Assembly (NCBI GenBank): GCA_016713245.1
Contig: JADJPM010000001.1
Span: 186,001-250,000 of the forward strand
Direction of reading: 5' to 3'
Source of the DNA: Verrucomicrobiaceae bacterium
Lineage (GTDB): Bacteria; Verrucomicrobiota; Verrucomicrobiia; Verrucomicrobiales; Verrucomicrobiaceae
Length of the DNA: 64,000 bases
A model generated the notes under the pieces. That model was not told the origin of the DNA. It searched no databases and saw only the letters and a list, made by a program, of their open reading frames with translations. Shown piece by piece: positions 15,679 through 25,122 of the stretch (the first letter of the stretch is position 1; every line of letters starts with the position of its first letter). The translations under genes and the position numbers were made by a program.

Positions 15679-18600
15679 TCACTTGGCCTTTTCCGCAGAC
15701 CACTTCACCGCATTGCCAAGAGTCTTGGCGAAGTCAGCATGCTCGTGGGCTTCTTTGCCGTGGCCGAGGGCGATGGAGACGATCCGCGCTGTGGGGTGCG
15801 GGGTTAGCCAGATGCTGGGATATTTGGCTCCGGTGACGGTGGAGACGGCTTCGGAGAGCACTTCACAACGGGCGTCGAGTTTCACGAGGTAGAGTTCGTC
15901 TCGGATGGTGAAGGGGCTGCTGATGCCTTGCAGGACGGGGTGTTGGGGTTTGAGGGCATGGACTTGGAAGTCGCGATGAGGCTCATGTTTGCTGGCTCCG
16001 CCGCCGACGAAGTCTTGATTGTAGGCGGGCCAGCCGCGCCAGTTATACCAAGTCGCTGGATGCAGCAGGACGAGGCCGCCGCCGCGCTGGACGAACTGCA
16101 TCAAGGCCTCGCGGAATCGGAGGTTGCCGGAGTAAGCGGGGTCGTTGGCGCTGAGTAGGGTGACGTCGGCGAAGGGGAGTTCGGCGAGGGCGGTGTTGGG
16201 GTCGCTGGTGTAGGCGGTGATGACGGGGGCGTTGGCTTCGAGAATGCGGCGATCATGAGCATCAAAGAGATGCACGAAGTCGTGCGATACGCCGCCGCCG
16301 ATGAGCAGGACGCGGTGCTTGCCTGGGGTGGGTTGGCGTGGAAGCAGCGGGCCTGCTGCGGCTTTGGGTTCGGCGGCTTTGGGTGCGTCGATGATGGGAG
16401 CGGGACCACCGATCCAGGGTGGTGGCGCTAGCTTTCCATCGGGCGCTGGGGCTTCCATGGTGAGTGCGGCGACGAGTGGGGCCGCGCGTTTGCCAAAGCT
16501 GGCAAGGGTGAGCTTGGCAACGGCTTGGCCAGGCTTGCTGAGGTCGCGCCAGAGGTAGCGCATTTGGCCGCGCGCGACGATGCCGGTGCTGGCGGAGCCG
16601 GGGACTTCGATAGGGCCTGCGTGGTCGGCGATGTCGATGCCATTGCTCAGGGTGATGACTTCGTTGCTGCCGTCCTGATAGTGCATCGTGAGGGTCATGA
16701 GCGGCTCTTTTTCCTTCATCGCAGGCCATCCCCAGCCGGCGACGGCTCCCAGCAAGTGTAGGCGTCCGGCGGCTTGATTGACTGGCAATTCGACGCTCGC
16801 TGGCATGGTGCGGCACACGGCGTTGGGCACAGCGCCGCCTTTGAGCACGATAACGTTTTTGCCGCCGCTCGTGGCGGGATCCGGGAGGGTGAAAGGCACG
16901 CCGTTGACCTTGGTCGTGCCGTAGCGCTTGATCGAGACGCGATCCATTTCGGTCGCTTGGGTCAGATAGACGCCTTGTTTGCCATCGGCTGTGGCAGCGC
17001 CGCCGAAGGGAATGGGATGAAATTGATCCTCGCGTTGTTTGGCCCAACTGACGAGTTCATCGTGCGTCCACGGCTGCTTGCGATCCGTGATGGCTTGGCG
17101 CACGCGGCTGATCTCGCGTCGATTCGCTGGGCTTACCCAACCATGCCATTGCTGACCGACATAGCTGAGCACGTTGGCGATTTGCTCATCGGTGTGCGTG
17201 GCTTCGAGCGGCATCATGAGGCCCTCGCCGAAGGTTTGGCCATCGATGGGGCCGGTCTGACCTTTGAGCAAAAGGCGAGCGAGGACTGCGATATTGCCGC
17301 CATCGGCGAACCACGATGATTTCACCAGCGAGGGAGCGAGCACTTTGTCTGCGGTGCGCACGCCTTGGCCATCGGGGCCGTGGCAGGCGATGCAGAGGGT
17401 CTCATACACGAGCTTCCCTTTTTTTCCGGCGTCACCGAGGTTGTTGAGCAAGTCGGCGCTGTCCTTCTTCAGGATGAGATCGACGAGCGGCAGCTTTCTG
17501 GTGCTGGCAAGCAGAGCGGTGGGCATGGCGATGCTGCCAGCCTGCTCGGCAGCACGGAAGGCGAGGAAGACTTGCAGGGCGACATGCGCTTCGGGGTCCG
17601 CTGCCATCGCACTGAGGCGCTGTTGGATGTCGGCGTCCTTCTTGATCAACAAAGGCTCGGCGAGCTGCACGGCAGCGCGTCGGACACGCGGTTGCTCATG
17701 GGCGAGTGCGGCAACGATTGCCTCGCGCGGCAAGGCAGAGAGACCTTGCAAGGTCCACAGCGCTTGGATGCGTGCATCGGGTGATGCATGCTCGGTGGCC
17801 ATGCGAGTGAGCGCTGGCACGACGGACGCATCCTTGCGCGTGACGAGCAGCTTCTGTGCACTGTCGCGCCACCAACCGCTGCAATGCGCGAGATGAGCGA
17901 CGAGTTGCTCGGGTGATTCATCGAGCATCTTCGGCGCGGGCTGCTTCGGCGCATCGTCAGGCACAAGGCGGTAGATGCGGCCATGGCGCACCACCTTGGT
18001 CATGCCCCACTTTTTGACGCGCTCATAGCGTGCCACCCAGCGCTCGAGTTTCTCATCGCGCCAGTCGCCATGCTTCTCGGTGAGTGTGGTGGGGAACCAA
18101 GTCTTCTCCTGGATGATGCCGCGATACATGTCGGCAAAATAAAAGGCTCCGTCAGGGCCGGTCTCGGTCCACACCGGGCGAAAGTAGGCATCGCTGCTGC
18201 GGATGAACTCGCTGCCGGGGAAAGCATTGTGCGCCATGCCCACGCCGTCTTTCCACTCCACGCGAGTCATGCGCAGCAAGCGGCCCACGGGCTCGCAAGT
18301 GACCGCGCAGCCATACCACTGCGGCATCAAATGCGAACGCAGCACCGTTTGGCCGCAAGCAGCGGTGAAGCGCTTCAGCACGGCCCGACGCTCCACATCG
18401 AAGTCACCATCGCTCTCGTCCCACACCGGGCAGATGCCCCAGGTGCGATTATAATCCGGTGCGTGTTCCGGCACCGACAGCACTGGGTAACCAGCGGGCA
18501 ATTGAAACGAGTGCGCGGGGTTGTTGCCGCCTCCATAGCTGCCGAACAAGCGCCCGTCGTCATCGCGTGCGAGACCGTATTGGCTGATTCGGCTGCGAGT

Positions 18601-19242
18601 GTGCGGCAGTGCACTGAGCTTGCCGTCCTGCCAGACGAGACGGCGGTCGTTGGTGCAAATGGTGTTGTCGAGATTCCAAAGCAGGCCGCTCTGCTGATGC
18701 TCGTTGTTGCTGGTGTCGTCCGAGCCTTGCCAAGCGACCTCATGGCGATCGGCAACACCATCGTGGTTGTTATCGAAGTAAGCGTGGATGGTCGATGACC
18801 CAGTGAAGTAAACCAGCACGCGATCCTGCAACGGCAGCACGGCGCGAGGCAGGACGACGTTGTCGATAAACACCGTGCGCTGGTCCATCACGCCATCGCC
18901 ATCAGTGTCCACCAGCTTCACCACGCGGCTCACCGGTTTGGTTTGATCCGTGCCATGCTCGTCCTGCATGTAGGTGCGCCATTCGCAGACGTAGAGTGCC
19001 CCATTGCCATCAAAGGCAAACATCATCGGCTCCTCGACCATCGGCTCGGAGGCCACGCATTGCAGATGGTAGCCCTTTGGCACCTCAATGGTCTTGATGG
19101 CCTCAGCAGGCGACAGCGGTGGGTAAGTCACATCGGGATTCCATTCGCCTGCGGCATGGAGCAGCGTGAAAGGCAGCGCGAGTGTGACCAGCAGCAAGGC
19201 GAGACAAGCGCAAAGAGAAGATGAAAAGTGCGAGGCGATCAT
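15679..19242 (-). CDS. PVC-type membrane-bound dehydrogenase / HEAT / cytochrome c / ThuA fusion
   Basis: The 1187-residue secreted protein has several domains. A signal peptide covers about 1-31. A beta-propeller-like PVC dehydrogenase N-terminal domain follows (VPKGYHLQCVASEPMVEEPM, then VKLVDTDGDGVMDQR). HEAT-like repeats lie at about 460-590. A cytochrome c module follows with CIACHGPDGQG at about 617-627 and Met ligand candidates in EGLMMPLEAT. A beta-rich region comes next. The C-terminus (about 972-1187) is a ThuA-like domain (HRVLLIGGGVSHDFVH, RGGGLVLLHPATWYNW). Such fusions are common in Planctomycetes and Verrucomicrobia and are thought to oxidise sugars or sugar derivatives and pass electrons through the heme. 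Substrate is unknown. The gene stands alone on its strand segment. Confidence 0.82.
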   Translation of the reverse strand: MIASHFSSSLCACLALLLVTLALPFTLLHAAGEWNPDVTYPPLSPAEAIKTIEVPKGYHLQCVASEPMVEEPMMFAFDGNGALYVCEWRTYMQDEHGTDQTKPVSRVVKLVDTDGDGVMDQRTVFIDNVVLPRAVLPLQDRVLVYFTGSSTIHAYFDNNHDGVADRHEVAWQGSDDTSNNEHQQSGLLWNLDNTICTNDRRLVWQDGKLSALPHTRSRISQYGLARDDDGRLFGSYGGGNNPAHSFQLPAGYPVLSVPEHAPDYNRTWGICPVWDESDGDFDVERRAVLKRFTAACGQTVLRSHLMPQWYGCAVTCEPVGRLLRMTRVEWKDGVGMAHNAFPGSEFIRSSDAYFRPVWTETGPDGAFYFADMYRGIIQEKTWFPTTLTEKHGDWRDEKLERWVARYERVKKWGMTKVVRHGRIYRLVPDDAPKQPAPKMLDESPEQLVAHLAHCSGWWRDSAQKLLVTRKDASVVPALTRMATEHASPDARIQALWTLQGLSALPREAIVAALAHEQPRVRRAAVQLAEPLLIKKDADIQQRLSAMAADPEAHVALQVFLAFRAAEQAGSIAMPTALLASTRKLPLVDLILKKDSADLLNNLGDAGKKGKLVYETLCIACHGPDGQGVRTADKVLAPSLVKSSWFADGGNIAVLARLLLKGQTGPIDGQTFGEGLMMPLEATHTDEQIANVLSYVGQQWHGWVSPANRREISRVRQAITDRKQPWTHDELVSWAKQREDQFHPIPFGGAATADGKQGVYLTQATEMDRVSIKRYGTTKVNGVPFTLPDPATSGGKNVIVLKGGAVPNAVCRTMPASVELPVNQAAGRLHLLGAVAGWGWPAMKEKEPLMTLTMHYQDGSNEVITLSNGIDIADHAGPIEVPGSASTGIVARGQMRYLWRDLSKPGQAVAKLTLASFGKRAAPLVAALTMEAPAPDGKLAPPPWIGGPAPIIDAPKAAEPKAAAGPLLPRQPTPGKHRVLLIGGGVSHDFVHLFDAHDRRILEANAPVITAYTSDPNTALAELPFADVTLLSANDPAYSGNLRFREALMQFVQRGGGLVLLHPATWYNWRGWPAYNQDFVGGGASKHEPHRDFQVHALKPQHPVLQGISSPFTIRDELYLVKLDARCEVLSEAVSTVTGAKYPSIWLTPHPTARIVSIALGHGKEAHEHADFAKTLGNAVKWSAEKAK

Positions 19243-19344
19243 GACATCGAGAATACGGATTTCCGCCTGACATCTCCATAAGCACAGCGGGCGAGTGCAT
19301 TCGCAAAACGGGCATGGGCAGATCGAAGAGATCGACCGGGCCGT

Positions 19345-20271
19345 CTATCGGTGTTCCGCTTTGGCTGTGATGCCCACCTCATTTCGAGCCGCATAACTCG
19401 AGGGCGGCCAGCCGATGACTTTCTTGAACGTGGTGGAGAAAACGAAGGGGTTGGCGTAGCCCACCACCTCGGCGATTCGTTTGATCGGCCAATCCGTGCT
19501 CAGCAGCAGTTCTGCCGCGCGTTTCATCCGCAGGTGCATCAAATGCGCATGGGGTGAGCGTCCCGTCGCCGCTCGTGAAAGCCTGCGCAGATGCTCTGCA
19601 CTCAAAGACGCCACCTGCGCCATCTCCGACATCGGCCACGGTTCCGCCAAGTGTCTTTCCACCGCCTCCCAGAGCCGCACGACACGCGCATCAGGTTCAA
19701 ACGAACGCCGAAACTCCTCCACACTGACCAGCACCAGCTCCGCCCAGCGATGCAGCACCGGCGGTGGCGCACCCGCCAGCGCCGCCTCACGTAGGCCCAG
19801 CACCGCATGGCTCAGCGGTGCCGCATTCCACCGCGTTATCACCTGCATGCGGTCCGCCGGCCCGCGCAACACCTCAGCCCCCTCTGCCACACGCACCCAG
19901 CAGTGGCTCCAAGGGCGGCCTTTCTCGGCAAAGAAAGCATTCAACACACCCGGCATCAACAAAACAGCCTGCCCCTCGCCACAGGCCTGCCAGCGGCCAT
20001 TCAAAAACACCTGCCCACCGCCCGACAGCGTGGCCATGAAGTAAGCGCCGCTCAACTTCGTGCGCACGATGCGATAAGGATGTGAAGTCGTCAGCACGCC
20101 CGCATGAGCCAACCCCAACGCCCCAAGTGCCGCCACCACGGGAGATCCAGCCAGCCATGAACGGGAGGCACCCTTCGCCCCACTCACCCCGAGCGTCACC
20201 GTCCCCGCTGGACGAATGTCCTCCTCCTTCCAGAGTTCTGGATTGCATGAGAGTGAAGAACGAGCTGGCAT
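19345..20271 (-). CDS. AraC/XylS family transcriptional regulator
   Basis: The 308-residue protein ends with two helix-turn-helix motifs of the AraC DNA-binding domain: MSEMAQVASLSAEHLRRLSRAATGRSP-like helices, then WPIKRIAEVVGYANPFVFST with the typical F-x3-F-K-x3-G-x-x-P ending. The N-terminal part (about 40-170) is a cupin-like effector domain (GQAVLLMPGVLNAFF). It probably senses a sugar and controls nearby catabolic genes such as the adjacent dehydrogenase-ThuA gene or sulfatase, which is inference from position. The ATG at 20271 is preferred; an upstream start would add a Cys-rich non-homologous leader. Confidence 0.88.
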   Translation of the reverse strand: MPARSSLSCNPELWKEEDIRPAGTVTLGVSGAKGASRSWLAGSPVVAALGALGLAHAGVLTTSHPYRIVRTKLSGAYFMATLSGGGQVFLNGRWQACGEGQAVLLMPGVLNAFFAEKGRPWSHCWVRVAEGAEVLRGPADRMQVITRWNAAPLSHAVLGLREAALAGAPPPVLHRWAELVLVSVEEFRRSFEPDARVVRLWEAVERHLAEPWPMSEMAQVASLSAEHLRRLSRAATGRSPHAHLMHLRMKRAAELLLSTDWPIKRIAEVVGYANPFVFSTTFKKVIGWPPSSYAARNEVGITAKAEHR

Positions 20272-20334
20272 GGGGTGACAAATGAAGGCGCACGGGAAAC
20301 AATGACCCGCAAGACACCGCACGATCACGGAGAA

Positions 20335-21696
20335 TCATTTTTGCTTCAAGCCAGACGCTTTCGTCATCGGGCCAAACTCCTTGTCCAACATGCCGTGCAA
20401 GCGCTTCACCAACGGCGCGTGCTCTGGGTTGGCGATGATGTTGTGATACTCGGCCTCATCGGTGCTGTGGTCGTAGAGTTCTGAGGATCCGTCGCGGCGC
20501 TCGATGAGGCGCCAGCGCTGGGTGCGGACGGTGCGTCCGTTGCCCCATTGGCAAAAGGCACCGGGTTTGCCTTCGGCTTTGGGATCCGTGAGCAAGGGAA
20601 GGAAGCTCTTGCCATCGAGCTTCTCAGGCGCGGGCAATCTAGCAAAGTCGCAGAAGGTGGGGAAGAGATCGAGCAGTTCGACGATGCCACCGGCCTTGGC
20701 GTTCTTTGCGCCCTGCGGACGGCGCACGATGAGCGGGACGCGCAGGACTTGCTCATCGATGCTGTGTTTGCACCACTGGCCGCGCCAGCCAAGGTGATAA
20801 CCGTGATCGCTGGTGAAGACGACGAGTGTTTTTTCGAGCTGACCTTTGGCGCGGAGGTGATCGAGCAGGCGGCCAATCTGCTGGTCGAGCGTGGTAACCG
20901 CCGCGTAGTAGGCGCGGAGGCCTTCGCGGTGATGAGCCTCGCTCATTTCCATGCCGGGCTCTTGCAACAGAGAGTCGGGCGGCAGGGGCGTGGCATCGGT
21001 GGGTGTTGTTTCAGGGGTGAACTTCGCGGGATCGTGCTGGTCGTAAATCGCGCGAGTGCTGTCCCAGGGCACATGCGGTGTGTGAAAGCCGATGGCGGCA
21101 AAGAAGGGCTTTGAGGCATCGCGTTCCTTGTCGAAGAACTGGATCAGACGCTCGGCACGCACCCAATCGCCCATGGCCTCCTGGGAATCGGCCAGGCGGA
21201 TGAGCGAGACGCGTTTCCGCTGCTGGCCGAGGTCTTCATCGAAGAAGGTGTTTTGTGTGGGCAGCTTCGGGGCCATGTCCTCGCGTTTCACACGCACGTC
21301 CCAGGCCTTTGGATCGGTATAGGCGTCGTTGGGGTCGTCGTGATCGATCTTGCCAATGGCGGCGGTTTGGTAGCCGTGCTCACGGAACCAGCGGCCCATG
21401 GTCATCGTGTCGGGATGCTCGATGAAATGGTTCGACCGTGCATGGCGTGTGTTCAGCCCGAGCATGAAGGAGGTGCGGCTGGGTGTGCAGACCGCGCCCT
21501 GGCAGTAAGCCTTGGTGAACACGACACCTTCGTCGGCGAGACGGTCGAGGTTCGGCGTGATGGCCGTCTTGTCACCGTAGCAGCCGAGACGCGTCGCGAG
21601 GTCATCGGCGATGATGAAGAGGATGTTAGGCTTTGATGGCTCGGCGGCGGTGAGTGACGCCGCTGCGGCGAGGATGAGGAACAAGAGACTTTTCAT
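20335..21696 (-). CDS. Secreted iduronate-2-sulfatase-like sulfatase
   Basis: A signal peptide (LFLILAAAASLTAAEP) is followed by NILFIIADDLATRLGCYG and GAVCTPSRTSFMLG, the formylglycine motif with Cys at about 70. IGFHTPHVPW, VVFTSDHGYHLG and WCKHSIDEQVLRVPLI are typical of iduronate/choline-type sulfatases. It should desulfate carbohydrates or small organic sulfates outside the cytoplasm. The ATG at 21696 fits the signal peptide; the longer open frame upstream merely translates palindromic repeat D. An SGNH esterase gene lies upstream on the same strand, with repeat D between them. Confidence 0.87.
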   Translation of the reverse strand: MKSLLFLILAAAASLTAAEPSKPNILFIIADDLATRLGCYGDKTAITPNLDRLADEGVVFTKAYCQGAVCTPSRTSFMLGLNTRHARSNHFIEHPDTMTMGRWFREHGYQTAAIGKIDHDDPNDAYTDPKAWDVRVKREDMAPKLPTQNTFFDEDLGQQRKRVSLIRLADSQEAMGDWVRAERLIQFFDKERDASKPFFAAIGFHTPHVPWDSTRAIYDQHDPAKFTPETTPTDATPLPPDSLLQEPGMEMSEAHHREGLRAYYAAVTTLDQQIGRLLDHLRAKGQLEKTLVVFTSDHGYHLGWRGQWCKHSIDEQVLRVPLIVRRPQGAKNAKAGGIVELLDLFPTFCDFARLPAPEKLDGKSFLPLLTDPKAEGKPGAFCQWGNGRTVRTQRWRLIERRDGSSELYDHSTDEAEYHNIIANPEHAPLVKRLHGMLDKEFGPMTKASGLKQK

Positions 21697-21708
21697 GAAT
21701 CGGATTTT

Positions 21709-21772
21709 CGACAGGAGAATGGGGACAGGAGAATCAGATTCAGAATATTCTTCTGTCCCCATTCTTCTGTCG
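21709..21772. repeat. Palindromic repeat D (26-bp arms)
   Basis: Arms at 21709-21734 and 21747-21772 are near-perfect complements with a short 12-base loop, from the same family as 11973-12049. It fills almost all of the gap between the sulfatase start and the SGNH hydrolase stop. Confidence 0.9.
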
Positions 21773-21780
21773 ATCTCAGT

Positions 21781-22602
21781 TCACTTCAGCAGCGGCTTCA
21801 GCTTCTCCGCATACACCGCATAACCCGCTGGCGAGAGATGGATGTTGTCCGGCGTGAAGAGGTCCTTCTTGATCGTGCCGTCGGCATTGGTGAAATCGCT
21901 CCAGAGATCGAGCAGCTTCACCTTGGCATCACTGTCGAGCTTCAGCGGGTCTAGGGCGGCATTGGTCTTCTTGATGTCTTCGTAGAAGCGATTGCCGGGC
22001 GTGTGGGCGGGCAGGATCTTCGCCACGATGATGGCGGCGGCGGGAAACTTCTCGCGCAGGTTCTTCAGGCACATTTCGATGCCTTTGGCGGCGGCTTCGA
22101 TGCCGGTCTCGGGGGTGAAGAACATGTTGTTGTTGCCGATCATGAGCACGATGGCCTTCGGCTTGAGGCCTTCGACCCCGCCGTGGTCGAGGCGCCAGAG
22201 CACGTTCTGCGTTTTGTCGCCGCCGATGCCGATATTCACGGCTTTGAGATCAGGAAAATGCTTCTTCCAGGTGTCGCCCCACTGAATCGTGATGCTGTCG
22301 CCGACGAGCAGCACATCCAGCGACCCTTGGTTCTTCTGCACGGTCTTCACATGGGCTTCGTGAAGCTTCAGCCATGAATCGCCGCCAAAATGGCCCGCGC
22401 TCGGCACCTGCGGCCAAAGCTGCGGCAGATGCTTGTTCGACTCGCGACCCGGGCGGCGCTCATGCTCCGGTTTATCGACCACATAGGCCCGTTCTTCTGC
22501 GGTGAGCGGCCAACCGGTCTTTTGCGGTTCGGCGGTGACGTGCGGGTAATCGAGAGCGACGGCGGTGGAGGCAAAAAGCAGGAGGAAGGTTGGACGGATC
22601 AT
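21781..22602 (-). CDS. Secreted SGNH/GDSL hydrolase (PAF-acetylhydrolase-like)
   Basis: The 273-residue protein has a short signal peptide (TFLLLFASTAVALD). Block I is LLVGDSITIQWG with Ser at about 103, block II is NIGIGGDKTQNVLWRL, block III is LMIGNNNM (a G-x-N-N variant), and block V is DNIHLSPAGY with the catalytic Asp and His. This arrangement is that of the PAF-acetylhydrolase-like SGNH esterases that remove acetyl groups from carbohydrates. It may act with the neighbouring sulfatase on decorated polysaccharide (inference). The ATG at 22602 is chosen for the signal peptide; the upstream frame enters a repeat arm. Confidence 0.83.
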   Translation of the reverse strand: MIRPTFLLLFASTAVALDYPHVTAEPQKTGWPLTAEERAYVVDKPEHERRPGRESNKHLPQLWPQVPSAGHFGGDSWLKLHEAHVKTVQKNQGSLDVLLVGDSITIQWGDTWKKHFPDLKAVNIGIGGDKTQNVLWRLDHGGVEGLKPKAIVLMIGNNNMFFTPETGIEAAAKGIEMCLKNLREKFPAAAIIVAKILPAHTPGNRFYEDIKKTNAALDPLKLDSDAKVKLLDLWSDFTNADGTIKKDLFTPDNIHLSPAGYAVYAEKLKPLLK

Positions 22603-22647
22603 CTTGGGGAATACGATGCGGCTTGCGAACACTCGACAATGCATTTT

Positions 22648-22675
22648 AGGCAGGAGAATGGGGGGCAGAAGAATG
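22648..22675. repeat. Left arm of a palindrome split by the IS element
   Basis: AGGCAGGAGAATGGGGGGCA followed by GAAGAATG pairs imperfectly with 24174-24200 on the far side of the insertion sequence. Together they form one member of the A/B palindrome family whose loop has been opened by the IS. Confidence 0.75.
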
Positions 22676-22684
22676 AGGTCCAGG

Positions 22685-24155
22685 TTCAAGACATCGGAAG
22701 TGCCTTTGGTTCAGGACATAGGTAACGGTCTGCCCGGCGTGCAGGTAGGCTGCAAACATGGCGTGGCAACAAACCGAACCCATCATGAACCAGAAAATCC
22801 AGTTCGCCTTTCGAGCGAAGAGCAGTGCAAACTTCAGCGAGCTGTGCCGTGAATACGGCATCAGCACGAAAACCGGCTACAAGTGGAAAGCCCGCTTTGA
22901 AGCCAAGGGGCCGGAAGGCCTCAAAGAAGAGAGTCGGCGCCAAAAAGCAGTCCTGAGGCCTTGAGCGAGGAGGTCGTCTGCCGTCTGGTGCGGATCAAAG
23001 AAAGCCACCGCCACTGGGGAGCACGCAAGGTGCAGGCCATCTACCAGAGGAGCTGGGGTGCGGCACCGAGTGAAAGCAGCATCAAGCGAGTGCTGGAGCG
23101 CTGCGGCATGGTCGAGAAGCGGCGCAAGCAGCGAGCCGCCACGCCGAGCGGTCGGCTCACCACCGATGTGAAAGTCAGCGCCCCAATGACCTGTGGAGTG
23201 TGGACTTCAAAGGCTGGTGGAGAGAGGGCAGTGGGCGCAGCAATCCACTGACGGTCCGAGACGCGCACAGCCGCTACATCTTGGAGCTGCGTCATCTGGA
23301 CAAAGGCGACACGGCCAGCGTGCGAGCCTGCTTTGAGAAGTTGTTTGAGCGGCATGGATTGCCCAAAGTCATCCGCAGCGACAACGGGCCGCCCTTTGCC
23401 AGCAGTCAGGCGCTGCTGGGACTCAGCGCCCTGTCGGCTTGGTGGATCACGCTGGGCATCGGACTGGATCGCAGTCGGCCGGGCTGCCCGCAGGACAATG
23501 GTGCCCACGAGCGGATGCACCTGGATCTCAAGCGCGAAGTCCAGGCGCTGGCCACCGAGAGAGTGGAGCGCAGCGCGGCTGAGCGACAGGCGCACTTTGA
23601 AACCTGGCGACATGAGTTCAACCACGAGAGACCGCATGAGAGCCTGGGGATGAAATGTCCTGCGCAGGTGTATGAGAACTCGCCCCGGAGCTACAAGTTC
23701 GACGAGCAAATCATCCTCGGCTACGAGGGCATGGAGGCGCGCAAAGTGCAGCGCATGGGCTACATCAAGTATGACAAAGAACGCTATCAACTCTCCACAT
23801 CGTTGCGCGGCTGGGATGTCGGCTTGAAGGCAGTGAGCCAGGAGCGGGTGGAAGTGTATTTTGGCAGCCTGTGCATCGGGCATCTAGATTTGCCGAGCCG
23901 AGCGTTCAAAGCCGTGCTGGAAACCGAAAAACCAGGAGAGGGGAGGAGATGAAGGCGACGACTGGCCGTGTTGGTGCTGGCGAGCCTCTACGTTCGGCTC
24001 CGCCTCACTCCGAGGCACGTCAGCACCAACAAGATCCCAACCCCAAAGCAGCCTGAAAGCGAGAGTTGACCCCATTGAGCCCAGACCCTAAACCATAACC
24101 CAATCCCACCATGTGTTACCTATGTCCTGAACCAAAGGTGTTACCCATGTCCTGA
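22685..24155 (+). mobile_element. IS481-like insertion sequence (about 1.47 kb)
   Basis: An exact 24-bp inverted repeat (core TTGGTTCAGGACATAGG) lies at 22703-22726 and 24115-24138. The similarity extends outward imperfectly to about 22687 and 24154, with a second CAGGACAT-type motif at each tip. The element encodes a DDE integrase-type transposase with IS481 features. A hairpin (GTTGGTGCTG at 23970-23979 with CAGCACCAAC at 24021-24030) follows the transposase. Exact ends and target duplication cannot be fixed by eye. The element lies between two arms of a host palindrome. Confidence 0.8.
22758..23952 (+). pseudogene. IS481-family transposase, interrupted by two frameshifts
   Basis: Three consecutive segments in three frames make one transposase. 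Residues up to about 22950 give an HTH region (SELCREYGISTKTGYKWKAR). The second frame gives SHRHWGARKVQAIYQ. The third, from about 23180, gives the rve catalytic core: VDFKGWW, VIRSDNGPPF, then QDNGAHERMHLDLK with the DDE residues. Junction 1 is at a run of five A at about 22942-22946, where six would restore SRRQKSSPEAL. Junction 2 is at a run of four C near 23183, where five would restore APNDLWSVDFKGWW. Both are single-base losses in homopolymers, so either true decay or assembly error is possible. Beyond the core lies a C-terminal domain typical of IS481 proteins. Confidence 0.82.
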
Positions 24156-24173
24156 CTGAGCCATGAGACAAGA

Positions 24174-24200
24174 CATTCTCCTGCCCCCATTCTGCTGCCT
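24174..24200. repeat. Right arm of the palindrome split by the IS element
   Basis: CATTCTCCTGCCCCCATTCT followed by GCTGCCT is the imperfect complement of the arm at 22648-22675. It lies just outside the right end of the insertion sequence and immediately before the stop codon of the anti-sigma gene. Confidence 0.75.
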
Positions 24201-24210
24201 ACTGCTGATC

Positions 24211-25122
24211 TCACCGCTGTACGATGCGCACGGGCAAGGCGGGTTGGGTTTTCAAAGTCAGCCTCACATTGTCAGCGGAGAGACCATCGAGCTTGGCGGG
24301 GCGCAAATTGGGGCGGGCGGCGATTTGGATGACGGCGAAGTCGGCTTGAGCGGGAATGAGGCACTTCGCAGTGAGGGTGCGCACGCCTTTAGCATCGGAG
24401 CCGAGCGTGGTGACCTGGGCACTGCCGCTCGCGAGGGCTTCCGGGATGCTTTGCGGCCAGGTTTGATGCAGGGAGCCGGGATCGCCTGAGAAAAGGTAGA
24501 GCTGACCGAAGAAGGACACAGAGGGTTTTGTGTTGGGGGCACGACCATCGCGAAAATCGGCGCTGAGTTCGAGCACGGAATCGCCGTCAGGACTCAATGC
24601 GTGCCGTAGCGGACGCAGATCGACGAGTTGGAAGACATCGCAGGAGATCGCGCGGCCCGTGGGATCACCCGAATCGCTGCCAGGGGCGATGAAGCGCAGT
24701 TGGCCATCGCGGATCGCGGCCTCATCGCCGCTCCAAAAGCCCGTTTGGTGAGGAAAACCGCGTTCCAGACGGTTTTCATCGAATGAGCCGTTGAGGAGCG
24801 AAAAGAGCCGCTCGGTCGTCGCCTTGGGCGAAGAGATGGCCCAGACAATCGACGCGCTGAAAAGGCCGATGACCAGCCCCGCGGCCATCGCGGTGATGGG
24901 GCGGGTGATCCAGGTGACTTTTCTCCGTGGAGCAGTCTCCACGCGAAAAGCCTCCTGCCGAAAGCGATCGTGCAGCGCCATCGAGCGCACTTGCGTGTCG
25001 GCGAAGAGCTGGCGTTTCGCCGGATCATCGCGCAGGGCGGTTTCGAAGGCGATGACTTCATCCGGCGTTAGCACACCATCTTGGTAGCGCATGGCTTGAG
25101 CGAGGAAGTCGGTGTCGTTCAT
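24211..25122 (-). CDS. Membrane anti-sigma factor-like protein
   Basis: The N-terminal ~75 residues (LAQAMRYQDGVLTPDEVIAFETAL) resemble the cytoplasmic sigma-binding part of short anti-sigma factors. A transmembrane helix follows (PITAMAAGLVIGLFSASIVWAI, about 75-97), then an outside domain of about 200 residues with no recognised motif. It overlaps the upstream ECF sigma gene by 4 bp (ATGA), the arrangement of a sigma/anti-sigma pair in PVC bacteria. It probably sequesters that sigma factor until an envelope signal arrives. The outside domain has a beta-rich, laminin/concanavalin-like look but no firm match. Confidence 0.6.
   Translation of the reverse strand: MNDTDFLAQAMRYQDGVLTPDEVIAFETALRDDPAKRQLFADTQVRSMALHDRFRQEAFRVETAPRRKVTWITRPITAMAAGLVIGLFSASIVWAISSPKATTERLFSLLNGSFDENRLERGFPHQTGFWSGDEAAIRDGQLRFIAPGSDSGDPTGRAISCDVFQLVDLRPLRHALSPDGDSVLELSADFRDGRAPNTKPSVSFFGQLYLFSGDPGSLHQTWPQSIPEALASGSAQVTTLGSDAKGVRTLTAKCLIPAQADFAVIQIAARPNLRPAKLDGLSADNVRLTLKTQPALPVRIVQR

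Noticed and set aside
22940..22950. Programmed -1 frameshift in the IS transposase
   Set aside because: The A run is too short for the usual A-AAA-AAG slippery heptamer, and a second independent shift further on would also be required.
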